A DNA stretch of 64,000 bases from DASTFP01 sp963816855 (lineage in GTDB: Bacteria; Verrucomicrobiota; Verrucomicrobiia; Chthoniobacterales; Terrimicrobiaceae), in the NCBI GenBank assembly GCA_963816855.1, contig CAWFMA010000003.1:1-64000 (forward strand), in the 5' to 3' direction. The position numbers were made by a program, and so were the translations under genes. A model generated the notes under the pieces. The model did not search any database and was not told where the DNA came from. It saw nothing but the letters and a program-made list of their open reading frames with translations. Shown piece after piece: positions 38,335-45,764 of this stretch. Each line of letters begins with the position of its first letter. Positions within the stretch are counted from its first letter, which is position 1.

Positions 38335-38939
38335 TCGAGCAGCTCCTCGCGGCCCTGTCCGGATTTCAGATCGGCAAACAGAAACGGCTTCGGGCCCCGC
38401 ATGAGCCTGGCGTCCCGCTCCATGACGCCAAGATCCGCTCCCACGTAGGGAGCCAGCGAAATCTTGTTGATCAGGAGGAGATCGCTGTTCCGAATTGCAG
38501 GCCCCCCCTTCCGTGGAATCTTGTCTCCTTCGGCCACGTCGATCACGTAAATGAACGCGTCAGCCAACTCCGGGGAAAAGGTCGCCGACAGGTTGTCGCC
38601 GCCGCTCTCAATCAGGACAATCTCAAGGTTGGAATGACGCCGCACGAGTTCCGCCACGGCGGCGTCGTTCATGCTGGTATCGTCACGGATGGCCGTGTGC
38701 GGGCAGCCGCCGGTTTCCACCGCCACGACGCGATCGGCGGGAAGCGCGTTGCTCTTGACCAAAAATTCCGCATCCTCCCGGGTATAAATATCGTTGGTCA
38801 CGACCGCGAGGCTGAAGTCGTTGCGCAACCACTCGCAGAGCCGGAGCACGAGCATGGTTTTTCCGGAGCCGACTGGCCCTCCGATTCCGATGCGGAGAAG
38901 ATTCACCGCACAACTATGACCACTGGCAACCGCGGTCAC
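38304..38939 (-). CDS. ureG: Urease accessory GTPase UreG
   Basis: The 211-residue SIMIBI GTPase has the P-loop GGPVGSGKTMLVLRL, the nickel-binding GGCPHTAIRDDTSMN and ESGGDNLSATFSPELAD. The guanine-specificity motif, normally NKTD or NKID, reads NKIS (Asn158-Lys-Ile-Ser161), so the usual aspartate is missing. That may lower nucleotide selectivity, or it may be a sequence error. UreG supplies GTP-driven nickel delivery with UreE, UreF and UreD. Confidence 0.94.
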   Translation of the reverse strand: MTAVASGHSCAVNLLRIGIGGPVGSGKTMLVLRLCEWLRNDFSLAVVTNDIYTREDAEFLVKSNALPADRVVAVETGGCPHTAIRDDTSMNDAAVAELVRRHSNLEIVLIESGGDNLSATFSPELADAFIYVIDVAEGDKIPRKGGPAIRNSDLLLINKISLAPYVGADLGVMERDARLMRGPKPFLFADLKSGQGREELLEWLQKHYLFA

Positions 38940-38966
38940 CAGAAGCGAATTTTTTCTCGAGCCGAA

Positions 38967-39668
38967 TCAGGAGATAAACAGGCGCTCGTCGGCAATTTCA
39001 TGGAGCATGCAGGCGATCTCCAGCGCAGGATCAAACCAACCGATCTCAGACCGGCCGATCGCGTAAGCCGTATCGACGCACCGTTCCGCCTCATTGAGAG
39101 CTTGCGTCAGCACGCCCTGCGCCCCTTCCTGGCCAATTCGGATGAGCTTCGGAGCGGCGGTGCACAGGCTGACAACAGCTTGGTAGTAGTAGGCGACCAA
39201 AGCCACTTTGACAGGAACGGAAGCACAGGAAACACCCCAGACCACGGCGTGATGGCCGGCCAGGGGGTCATCCAAGGCGATCTGGTGAAGAACATTGAGC
39301 TCCGGAGTCGGCCGCAGCCGCATCAAAAGGAAAAGCCGGCGTCTGCCCATTTGCAAACTGGCATCCCTTTGCTCGCGGGCAATCTTCAAGGCGCCCGCCA
39401 GGCGGTCGAGGGCGATGAATTCCTCGCGATCCCCGGCGGCCGCGGCAAAAATTGCCTCGCGAACGATCGGCAGATCGAGGTGCGTTAGAGCCGGAACGAT
39501 GCGGTTCTGAAGAAACTTCTCCAGGGTTCCTTGGTCGCGAACCTCCCCTCGCCGCACAATCTCCTCCAACCCGAAAGAATGAGCGTAACCGCCAGTCGGA
39601 AAGACGGTATCGACAAGCTGGAGAAGCCCGGGTATCCAGCCCGCGAAGGGCTCAGTGATGATGGGCAT
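38967..39668 (-). CDS. ureF: Urease accessory protein UreF
   Basis: I start at MPIITEPFAGWIPGLLQLVD, which overlaps the end of ureE by 17 bases; the longer open frame upstream reads through ureE. The helical 233-residue protein contains FPTGGYAHSFGLEEIVRRGE and HAVVWGVSCASVPVKVALVA, both typical of UreF. It acts as activator in the UreDFG complex on apo-urease. The downstream gap to ureG is 27 bases. Confidence 0.93.
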   Translation of the reverse strand: MPIITEPFAGWIPGLLQLVDTVFPTGGYAHSFGLEEIVRRGEVRDQGTLEKFLQNRIVPALTHLDLPIVREAIFAAAAGDREEFIALDRLAGALKIAREQRDASLQMGRRRLFLLMRLRPTPELNVLHQIALDDPLAGHHAVVWGVSCASVPVKVALVAYYYQAVVSLCTAAPKLIRIGQEGAQGVLTQALNEAERCVDTAYAIGRSEIGWFDPALEIACMLHEIADERLFIS

Positions 39669-40104
39669 GCCCTCCGGCCTTGATCGCCCGAAAAACCGCG
39701 GTCGTCGGGCGCCATCTGATTTTTTCCTTTTCCAGCAACTGCCGAAGCGCCGGGTCATCGACACTGCGAATCACCGATTCCGTCACTTCGATAGGAAAAT
39801 GCAAATTGCCGATCCGCCATCCGAGGACGGAAGCTCGGGATGGATCATTGCCGAGCTCAATTTCCAGCACCTGCTCCGCCGCCTGCAAAATCTTGTAGGT
39901 TCTTCCTGCGGCGCTCGAGAAGGTAGTCCCGTCGGCAAGCGCGCGATCCACGTCGAATCCGAACTCCCGTCCGTCCTCGGCGACACCTCGCCAGCGCCGT
40001 TTGGCCAGCGTAGCGCGATCGGCCACCAAAGGAATGAACTCCTCACCTTCGGGAGACAAGCCCGTTTGAACCGAGCGAATAAGTTCCAAACCGGAAACGC
40101 TCAA
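39652..40104 (-). CDS. ureE: Urease nickel chaperone UreE
   Basis: The real protein is about 150 residues. A TTG start at 40104 overlapping the ureC stop (TTGA) is the best candidate, since no ATG or GTG fits. It opens LSVSGLELIRSVQTGLSPEG, with GREFGFDVDRALADGTTF and ILQAAEQVLEIELGNDPSRA in the middle and LGWRIGNLHFPIEV later. The C-terminus is a short nickel-binding tail GGHAHHH. UreE dimers carry nickel to UreG. An upstream-extended frame runs through ureC and is a shadow. Confidence 0.9.
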   Translation of the reverse strand: MSVSGLELIRSVQTGLSPEGEEFIPLVADRATLAKRRWRGVAEDGREFGFDVDRALADGTTFSSAAGRTYKILQAAEQVLEIELGNDPSRASVLGWRIGNLHFPIEVTESVIRSVDDPALRQLLEKEKIRWRPTTAVFRAIKAGGHAHHH

Positions 40105-41840
40105 AACAGAAAGTAACGCTGGGCCATCGGGAGTTCTCTGGCCGGCTCGCAGCGCAGTTCTCTTCCGTCTGCCTTCACCGTGTAGGTTTCGGGATCGACC
40201 TCGATCTTCGGGAGAGCGTCGTTCCATAAAAGGTCGCGCTTCGAAATCGCACGAGTATTGCGAACCGGCACAAGCCGCTTGCCGAGCGACAAACGATCGA
40301 GAAGGCCACCGTCCAGGGCTGCCTGGCTGACGAAGGTCACCGCCGTGGATTGTCGGGCGCGCCCGTGAGATGCAAACTGGGGCCTGTAAAACGTGGGTTG
40401 GGGAGTCGGGATTGAAGCATTTGGATCGCCCATGTTCGCGTAGGCGATCAACCCTCCCTTCAAGATGAGTTCGGGCTTCACTCCGAAAAATGCCGGATTC
40501 CAAATGACCAGATCCGCCAGCTTTCCCGTTTCGATGGAGCCGACTTCCTGGGCGAGACCATGAGTAATCGCCGGATTGATCGTGTATTTGGCCACGTATC
40601 TCAAAGCTCGAAAGTTGTCCGCAGCGGAATGGTCGCCGGAGCTTCCGGGTCGATCCGGCGCGAGCTTGCCAAACTGCACTTTCATCTTGTGCGCGGTTTG
40701 CCAGGTGCGCGTGATCACTTCGCCGACCCGGCCCATGGCCTGACTGTCGCTCGACATCATCGAGAAGGCTCCGAGATCGTGCAGCAGGTCTTCGGCGGCG
40801 ATCGTTTCCCAACGGATCCGCGATTCAGCGAAAGCGACGTCCTCGGGAATATTGGAATCGAGATGATGGCAAACCATGAGCATGTCAAGATGCTCGTCGA
40901 TGGTGTTCACCGTGTAAGGGCGCGTCGGATTGGTCGAGGACGGCAGGACATTCATCTCCCCGCACACGCGGATAATATCCGGAGCGTGCCCGCCCCCCGC
41001 CCCTTCCGAATGATACGTGTGGATGGTCCGCCCTTTGAAAGCGCGAAGGGTCTCTTCGACGAAGCCGGCTTCGTTCAGGGTATCGGTATGGATCGCCACC
41101 TGAATATCGAGCTCATCGGCGACGCCAAGGCAGGCATCGATGGCCGCGGGAGTTGTTCCCCAATCCTCGTGCAGCTTCAGGCCGATCGCCCCCGCGCGAA
41201 CTTGTTCGCGCAGCGGCTCGGGAGTTGAGCAGTTCCCCTTGCCAAGAAAACCGAGGTTTACCGGATACTCCTCGGCCGCCTCCAGCATTCGATGGATGTT
41301 CCACTGACCCGGCGTGCAGGTGGTGGCATAGGTGCCAGTCGCGGGTCCCGTGCCTCCGCCGATCATCGTCGTGATGCCGCTGGCGATCGCGTGTTCGATT
41401 TGCTGCGGACAAATAAAATGAACGTGCGTATCAAGGCCCCCGGCTGTCACGATGCAGCCTTCCCCGGCAATGACTTCCGTCGCCGCGCCGATGGTCATGC
41501 TGACGCCATCCTGGATCAGCGGATTTCCAGCGTGGCCGATTCCGGCGACCCGGCCGTTCTTGACGCCGATATCAGCTTTGACCACGCCTTGAACGGCATC
41601 GAGAATGAGCGCGTTGGTAATGACGAGGTCGAGGCATTCCGCATCCCTGGCCAAAGGGGACTGTCCCATGCCGTCGCGGATGACCTTGCCGCCTCCGAAT
41701 TTCACTTCGCCCCCATAGCCCCCATTTTCGGCGATCAAGTCGCGTTCGACTTCTAGGAAAAGTTCCGTGTCGGCGAGGCGAACCTGATCGCCGATCGTCG
41801 GACCGAACATTTCGGCATAGAGGGAGCGCGTCAATTTCAT
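40101..41840 (-). CDS. ureC: Urease alpha subunit UreC
   Basis: The 579-residue catalytic subunit has all active-site residues: HVHFICPQQ (His139, His141), the carbamylated Lys222 in GLKLHEDWG, His251 in AIHTDTLNE, His277 in HTYHSEGAGGGHAPD, the flap MVCHHLDSNI (Cys324-His325) and Asp365 in SSDSQAMG. It hydrolyses urea to ammonia and carbamate with a dinuclear nickel centre. Seven bases separate it from ureB. Confidence 0.97.
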   Translation of the reverse strand: MKLTRSLYAEMFGPTIGDQVRLADTELFLEVERDLIAENGGYGGEVKFGGGKVIRDGMGQSPLARDAECLDLVITNALILDAVQGVVKADIGVKNGRVAGIGHAGNPLIQDGVSMTIGAATEVIAGEGCIVTAGGLDTHVHFICPQQIEHAIASGITTMIGGGTGPATGTYATTCTPGQWNIHRMLEAAEEYPVNLGFLGKGNCSTPEPLREQVRAGAIGLKLHEDWGTTPAAIDACLGVADELDIQVAIHTDTLNEAGFVEETLRAFKGRTIHTYHSEGAGGGHAPDIIRVCGEMNVLPSSTNPTRPYTVNTIDEHLDMLMVCHHLDSNIPEDVAFAESRIRWETIAAEDLLHDLGAFSMMSSDSQAMGRVGEVITRTWQTAHKMKVQFGKLAPDRPGSSGDHSAADNFRALRYVAKYTINPAITHGLAQEVGSIETGKLADLVIWNPAFFGVKPELILKGGLIAYANMGDPNASIPTPQPTFYRPQFASHGRARQSTAVTFVSQAALDGGLLDRLSLGKRLVPVRNTRAISKRDLLWNDALPKIEVDPETYTVKADGRELRCEPARELPMAQRYFLF

Positions 41841-41847
41841 GGGAAGA

Positions 41848-42156
41848 TCAAAGTCTGCCGTTCACCATTTGATTGAGCCCGTAGACCTCCCGGCTTCCGG
41901 CAAGCGCGACGAGCTCCACTTCGCGCGTGTCGCCGGGCTCGAAGCGAACAGCCGTCCCGGAAGGGATTCGCAACCGAAAGCCTCGAGCCGCAGGGCGATC
42001 AAAGTCGAGCGCCTGGTTCGTTTCATAAAAGTGGAAGTGGCTTCCTACCTGGATCGGCCGGTCGCCCCGGTTGGAGACAACGAGCCGCCTCACTTCCAGC
42101 CCGACGTTGGCCTCGTGGGGCTCTCCGCTCGCGGCGATAATTTCTCCGGGTATCAC
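41848..42156 (-). CDS. ureB: Urease beta subunit UreB
   Basis: This is a 102-residue subunit with MIPGEIIAASGEPHEANVGL, IQVGSHFHFYETNQALDFDR, RPAARGFRLRIPSGTAVRFE and EVYGLNQMVNGRL. The family length is normal. Its start overlaps the ureA stop (ATGA), so the two are coupled. It assembles with UreA and UreC into the (alpha beta gamma)3 enzyme. Confidence 0.96.
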   Translation of the reverse strand: MIPGEIIAASGEPHEANVGLEVRRLVVSNRGDRPIQVGSHFHFYETNQALDFDRPAARGFRLRIPSGTAVRFEPGDTREVELVALAGSREVYGLNQMVNGRL

Positions 42157-42455
42157 CGAACGGGATTGTGAACGGTCACCAGCTTTGTGCCATCGGGAAA
42201 AGTGGCTTCAAGCTGCACCAGGTGGAGCATTTCGGGCACGCCTTCCATGACGTCGTTCCTTGCCAAAATCGTGGTGCCGTAGCTCATCAGATCGGCCACG
42301 CTGCGGCCATCGCGGGCGCCCTCAAGAATTTCATAGGTGAGGATGGCTATGCTCTCCGGGTAGTTGAGTTTCAGCCCGCGACGCTGTCGGCGCCGCGCCA
42401 GATCCGCGGCGACAACGATCATCAGCTTTTCCTGCTCGCGGGGGCTGAGATGCAT
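42153..42455 (-). CDS. ureA: Urease gamma subunit UreA
   Basis: This 100-residue subunit starts MHLSPREQEKLMIVVAADLA and continues RRRQRRGLKLNYPESIAILT, the usual gamma-subunit landmarks, with VPEMLHLVQLEATFPDGTKL at the end. It is separate from UreB, as in most bacteria, rather than fused. It follows urtE by only 9 bases, linking transport and hydrolysis of urea in one transcript. Confidence 0.96.
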   Translation of the reverse strand: MHLSPREQEKLMIVVAADLARRRQRRGLKLNYPESIAILTYEILEGARDGRSVADLMSYGTTILARNDVMEGVPEMLHLVQLEATFPDGTKLVTVHNPVR

Positions 42456-42464
42456 GGCAGACCA

Positions 42465-43424
42465 CTAAACGGTGAGGTGCTCTTTGACAACCTCATCCGT
42501 CAACTCAGCCATCGAGCCCCGCGCGACAACGTTGCCGCGATCCAGGATGGCAAAATTGTCCGCGAGTTCCTTGCAAAAATCGAGGTACTGCTCAACGAGC
42601 AGGATGGTCATTGCCTCTTCGCCGCTTAGCAGATCAAGCGCGGTCCCAATTTCGTCCTTCAGCAAGGTGCCTTCGTGGGGGCCTTCCTGCCGCACCCGGA
42701 CAAAGGAGTCGCTGATTTGCCGAAACGAGGACGCATCGCGATGAGAGCCTTCGATTCGGAGCGCGTTGATCTGTTCCGCAAGCGCGTCGAGGAGTTCCGG
42801 CTTCGGATGCTTGCCCTCCTCTTTCAATCGTTTGAGGGACTGCGCGGCCTCCGCCAGCAACATCGCCTCGTTGTGATGGCCGCCGCGTCTCAGCAATCTG
42901 ATGGCCTCCCCGATCTGGTCGATGATATTGGGCTGGATGCCCTCCGTCGGCTCATCGAGGATCAATACCTTTGGCTCGGTGAGCAGAGCCCGCCCGATCG
43001 CCAGTTGCTGCTGCTGGCCGCCGGAAAGCATACCGCCCTTGCGGCGCAGAAACTCCTTGAGAATCGGGAAAAGCGCAAAGACCCGCTCCATGGCGCGCTT
43101 TGGCTTCTTCCCTTGAGCCACGGCGCCCACGAACAAATTCTCCTCGACGGTCAGATGAGGGAAAATCCCGCGGCCCTGAGGAACGTATCCAATTCCGGCG
43201 CGCGCCCTCTCCTCGCTCGGAAGGCGCGAGATATCCTTGCCGTCGAAGCGTATGCTGCCGCTGGTAGGCTTGCACAGACCTACCACTGTCTTCAGAGTCG
43301 TGGTTTTACCGACACCGTTGCGCCCCATGAGACAAAACACTTTGTTGTCCGGAAGATCCAGCGTCACGTTGCGCAAGATGCGCGAACCGCCGATTGAGAC
43401 GCAGAGATTTTCAATCGCTAGCAT
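42465..43424 (-). CDS. urtE: Urea ABC transporter ATPase UrtE with a ~90-residue insertion
   Basis: Starting at MLAIENLCVSIGGSRILRNV, the protein has 319 residues against the usual 230 or so. Walker A GRNGVGKTTTLKTVVG, signature MLSGGQQQQLAIGRALL, Walker B LILDEPTEGIQPNIIDQIGE and the His-loop ILLVEQYLDF are all in place. Between residues 179 and 271 lies extra, probably helical sequence (AMLLAEAAQSLKRLKEEG, LLDALAEQINALRIEGSH) that separates the D-loop helix from the His-loop strand. The insertion keeps frame and both flanks align, so it is not an assembly join. Its job is unknown. A motif such as LPPxxP is not evident. Confidence 0.92.
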   Translation of the reverse strand: MLAIENLCVSIGGSRILRNVTLDLPDNKVFCLMGRNGVGKTTTLKTVVGLCKPTSGSIRFDGKDISRLPSEERARAGIGYVPQGRGIFPHLTVEENLFVGAVAQGKKPKRAMERVFALFPILKEFLRRKGGMLSGGQQQQLAIGRALLTEPKVLILDEPTEGIQPNIIDQIGEAIRLLRRGGHHNEAMLLAEAAQSLKRLKEEGKHPKPELLDALAEQINALRIEGSHRDASSFRQISDSFVRVRQEGPHEGTLLKDEIGTALDLLSGEEAMTILLVEQYLDFCKELADNFAILDRGNVVARGSMAELTDEVVKEHLTV

Positions 43425-43549
43425 GAGCGGCCTCTTGGCGTTCGCAACCCAGCACGGCTTCCTTCGATGATGGTGCGTTCCCAACTCCCAGGGCGACTCG
43501 CCGGCAGGTTTTGATCGAACACGTTCATGAACTCATTGACCGGCGGCCT

Positions 43550-44302
43550 TCAATGTTTCTTCTTTCGTCCGAGATAAACTTCGACGACCCGCTCGTCATT
43601 CTGGACCTCGTCGAGCGTGCCATCGCAAAGGACGTGGCCTTGATGCAGGACGGTGACTTTGCTTCCGAGTTGGCGGACGAAGACCATGTCGTGCTCGATC
43701 ACGATGATCGTGTGCTCTCCGGCCAGACTCAGAAGCAGCTCGCCTGTCTTGGCAGTCTCCTCGTCGGTCATGCCGGCAGCCGGCTCGTCGACCAGAAGCA
43801 ACTGGGCATTCTGGGCGAGCAGCATGCCGATTTCGAGCCATTGCTTCTGGCCGTGCGCAAGCGTTCCCGCCTTGACATCGGCGCGCTCTTTCAGGCCGAT
43901 GATCTCAAGCACTTCGTAAATGCGTGCGCGCTGCGCGGAGCTTACGCGTCCGAAAATCGACCTCCAGACGCCCCGGCTGCCCTCCAATCCCAAAAGGATG
44001 TTTTCGAAGACGGTATGATCCGTATAGACGCTCGGGGTTTGAAACTTTCGCCCGATTCCCAACCGATAAATTTCGTACTCGCGAAGCTTCGTCACCGGAG
44101 TGCCGCGATACTCGATCGAGCCGGTGTCCGGCCGGGTGCGGCCCGTGATCAAGTCCAAAAAGGTGCTCTTGCCCGCGCCGTTCGGCCCGATGATCGTGCG
44201 CAATTCGCCCTTGTCCAGGTAGAAGTTAAGATCGTCGATGGCCTTGAACCCATCGAAGCTCTTGCTGACCCCTTCGGCGCTCAGGATAAAATCCCGCTTC
44301 AT
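43550..44302 (-). CDS. urtD: Urea ABC transporter ATPase UrtD
   Basis: I start at MKRDFILSAEGVSKSFDGFK, whose ATG overlaps the urtC stop (ATGA). The 250-residue ATPase has Walker A GPNGAGKSTFLDLITG, the degenerate signature LAHGQKQWLEIGMLLAQ, Walker B LLLVDEPAAGMTDEET and the His-loop IVIEHDMVFV. These features distinguish UrtD from LivG. A 125-base gap before urtE contains nothing obvious. Confidence 0.94.
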   Translation of the reverse strand: MKRDFILSAEGVSKSFDGFKAIDDLNFYLDKGELRTIIGPNGAGKSTFLDLITGRTRPDTGSIEYRGTPVTKLREYEIYRLGIGRKFQTPSVYTDHTVFENILLGLEGSRGVWRSIFGRVSSAQRARIYEVLEIIGLKERADVKAGTLAHGQKQWLEIGMLLAQNAQLLLVDEPAAGMTDEETAKTGELLLSLAGEHTIIVIEHDMVFVRQLGSKVTVLHQGHVLCDGTLDEVQNDERVVEVYLGRKKKH

Positions 44303-45441
44303 TTGGAAATCGTCGCGCTGCCAGCGGGAACAACCGGGACCGCCTCCCGCCTCCGAATACGCTCCCGAAAGCTCCGCAGTTGGGAAGGAATGCCAACGAT
44401 CCCCTTGGGCATGAAGAGAACGATCAGGACGAAAAGCCCACCCAGAATTATTAGCCAAAGGTCCGGAAACGCCCGGGTCGCCCAACTCTTGAGAGCGTTC
44501 ACCCCGATCGAGCCGATGATCGGTCCGATCAAGGTGCCCCGGCCGCCCACGGCCACCCAGACCACCGCCTCCAGGGACTTTTCGGGCGACATTTCGCTGG
44601 GATTGATAATGCCGACCTGCGGCGCGTACAGGGCTCCCGCAAGGCTCGAAATCACCGCGGCGTAGACAAAGACAAAAAGCTTAAAATTGGACGTCGCGTA
44701 CCCGGAAAAGAGCACACGGTTCTCGCTGTCCCGAATTGCCCGCTGGACTTTTCCGAACTTGGTCGTGGTGAGCCATCGGCTGAAAGCATAGGCCATCAGG
44801 AGCAGCACGCCGCTAAGCATATAAAGGGACCTCTGGGTCGCAGCGCTATTCACGTCGTAGCCGAGCACGAACTTGAAGTCGGTCAATCCGTTGTTTCCGC
44901 CGAAAGTGAAGTCGTTTCGAAAGAACAGAAGGCAGGCCCCGTAAGTAAGAGCCTGCGTCAGGATCGAAAAGTACACGCCGCGGATCCGGGAGCGAAACGC
45001 GAGGTAACCGAAAACCAACGCCACGACGGCCGGAGCCCAGACGACCGCCGCCGCAGCGAACCAGAAATTGTTAAACGGAACCCAGTGCGCGGGAAGGGTG
45101 TGGTAGCCGAGAAAAACCATAAAGTCCGGCAGATCACTCTTGTATTGGCCAAGCTTCCCGATCTTGAGCATCAGATACATGCCAAAGGCATAGCCGCCCA
45201 ACGCGAAGAAGAGGCATTGTCCGAGGCTAAGCAAACCGGTGAATCCCCACAGCACATCGACCCCTATGGCCAGGACCGCATATGTGAGATACTTCCCGTA
45301 GAGATTGATCGTGAAATTCGAAACGTGAAGAGGATGCGTTTCGCCAAGAAATGTGTTCAGCGCGGGCAGAATGGCGAGGATGACGACGGCCGCAATGGCG
45401 ACCCCCCAGATTTCATACTTGCGCGCTCCGGACCCGTTCAT
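44299..45441 (-). CDS. urtC: Urea ABC transporter permease UrtC
   Basis: The 380-residue membrane protein is started at ATG 45441 (MNGSGARKYEIWGVAIAAVV); TTG codons just upstream are possible but weaker. It has the long UrtC periplasmic/N-terminal segment, LLSLGQCLFFALGGYAFGMY and the coupling segment AIRDSENRVLFSGYATSNFK. The 3' end overlaps urtD. A 307 bp inverted-repeat element separates it from urtB, only 16 bases upstream of its start. Confidence 0.94.
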   Translation of the reverse strand: MNGSGARKYEIWGVAIAAVVILAILPALNTFLGETHPLHVSNFTINLYGKYLTYAVLAIGVDVLWGFTGLLSLGQCLFFALGGYAFGMYLMLKIGKLGQYKSDLPDFMVFLGYHTLPAHWVPFNNFWFAAAAVVWAPAVVALVFGYLAFRSRIRGVYFSILTQALTYGACLLFFRNDFTFGGNNGLTDFKFVLGYDVNSAATQRSLYMLSGVLLLMAYAFSRWLTTTKFGKVQRAIRDSENRVLFSGYATSNFKLFVFVYAAVISSLAGALYAPQVGIINPSEMSPEKSLEAVVWVAVGGRGTLIGPIIGSIGVNALKSWATRAFPDLWLIILGGLFVLIVLFMPKGIVGIPSQLRSFRERIRRREAVPVVPAGSATISK

Positions 45442-45457
45442 TTTCAACAAGGGCTTA

Positions 45458-45764
45458 GGAGACTGTTGAAAAAGCCCCGCATGTCACACGCGAGCTCTTT
45501 TGGGGCACATATCGGCGGAGGGACGAAGGAGCATCCCAGTTGAGGGGCTGTGACTGAGGAGCGACGCCGAGAGATGCCCCAAAGAGTTCGCGCCCTCCGG
45601 GTTGCGCCAATTTTCGGCCCTCGCGGTGTCACCAAGCTTCTCCGTAGCGCCACGGCTTGCGGGGAGATGGGGACCCCGCAACCCCATCAAGCCTGCGCTT
45701 GGCTCCTTGCGATCTTCCCAAAATTGACTGCAACGTGGCATACGCGGCTTTCTCAACAGTCTCC
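45458..45764. mobile_element. MITE-like inverted-repeat element, 307 bp, copy 2, inside the urt operon
   Basis: Terminal inverted repeats are GGAGACTGTTGAAAAAGCC at the left and the complement of GGCTTTCTCAACAGTCTCC at the right, with one mismatch in 19. TA flanks both ends (45456-45457 and 45765-45766), fitting a TA target duplication. Internal blocks are shared with the element at 1585 at nearly the same spacing. No transposase is encoded. On the minus strand it follows urtB so closely that the urtB stop codon TAG is made from the duplicated TA plus the element's first G. Confidence 0.8.

Noticed and set aside
38256..39488. A 410-codon open frame on the plus strand across ureG and ureF
   Set aside because: It is antisense to two well-supported urease accessory genes, has no recognisable domains, and follows from their high-GC codon pattern.
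39652..40812. A long version of ureE extending far upstream
   Set aside because: The extension overlaps ureC in another frame and has no UreE character; the protein begins at the ureC stop.
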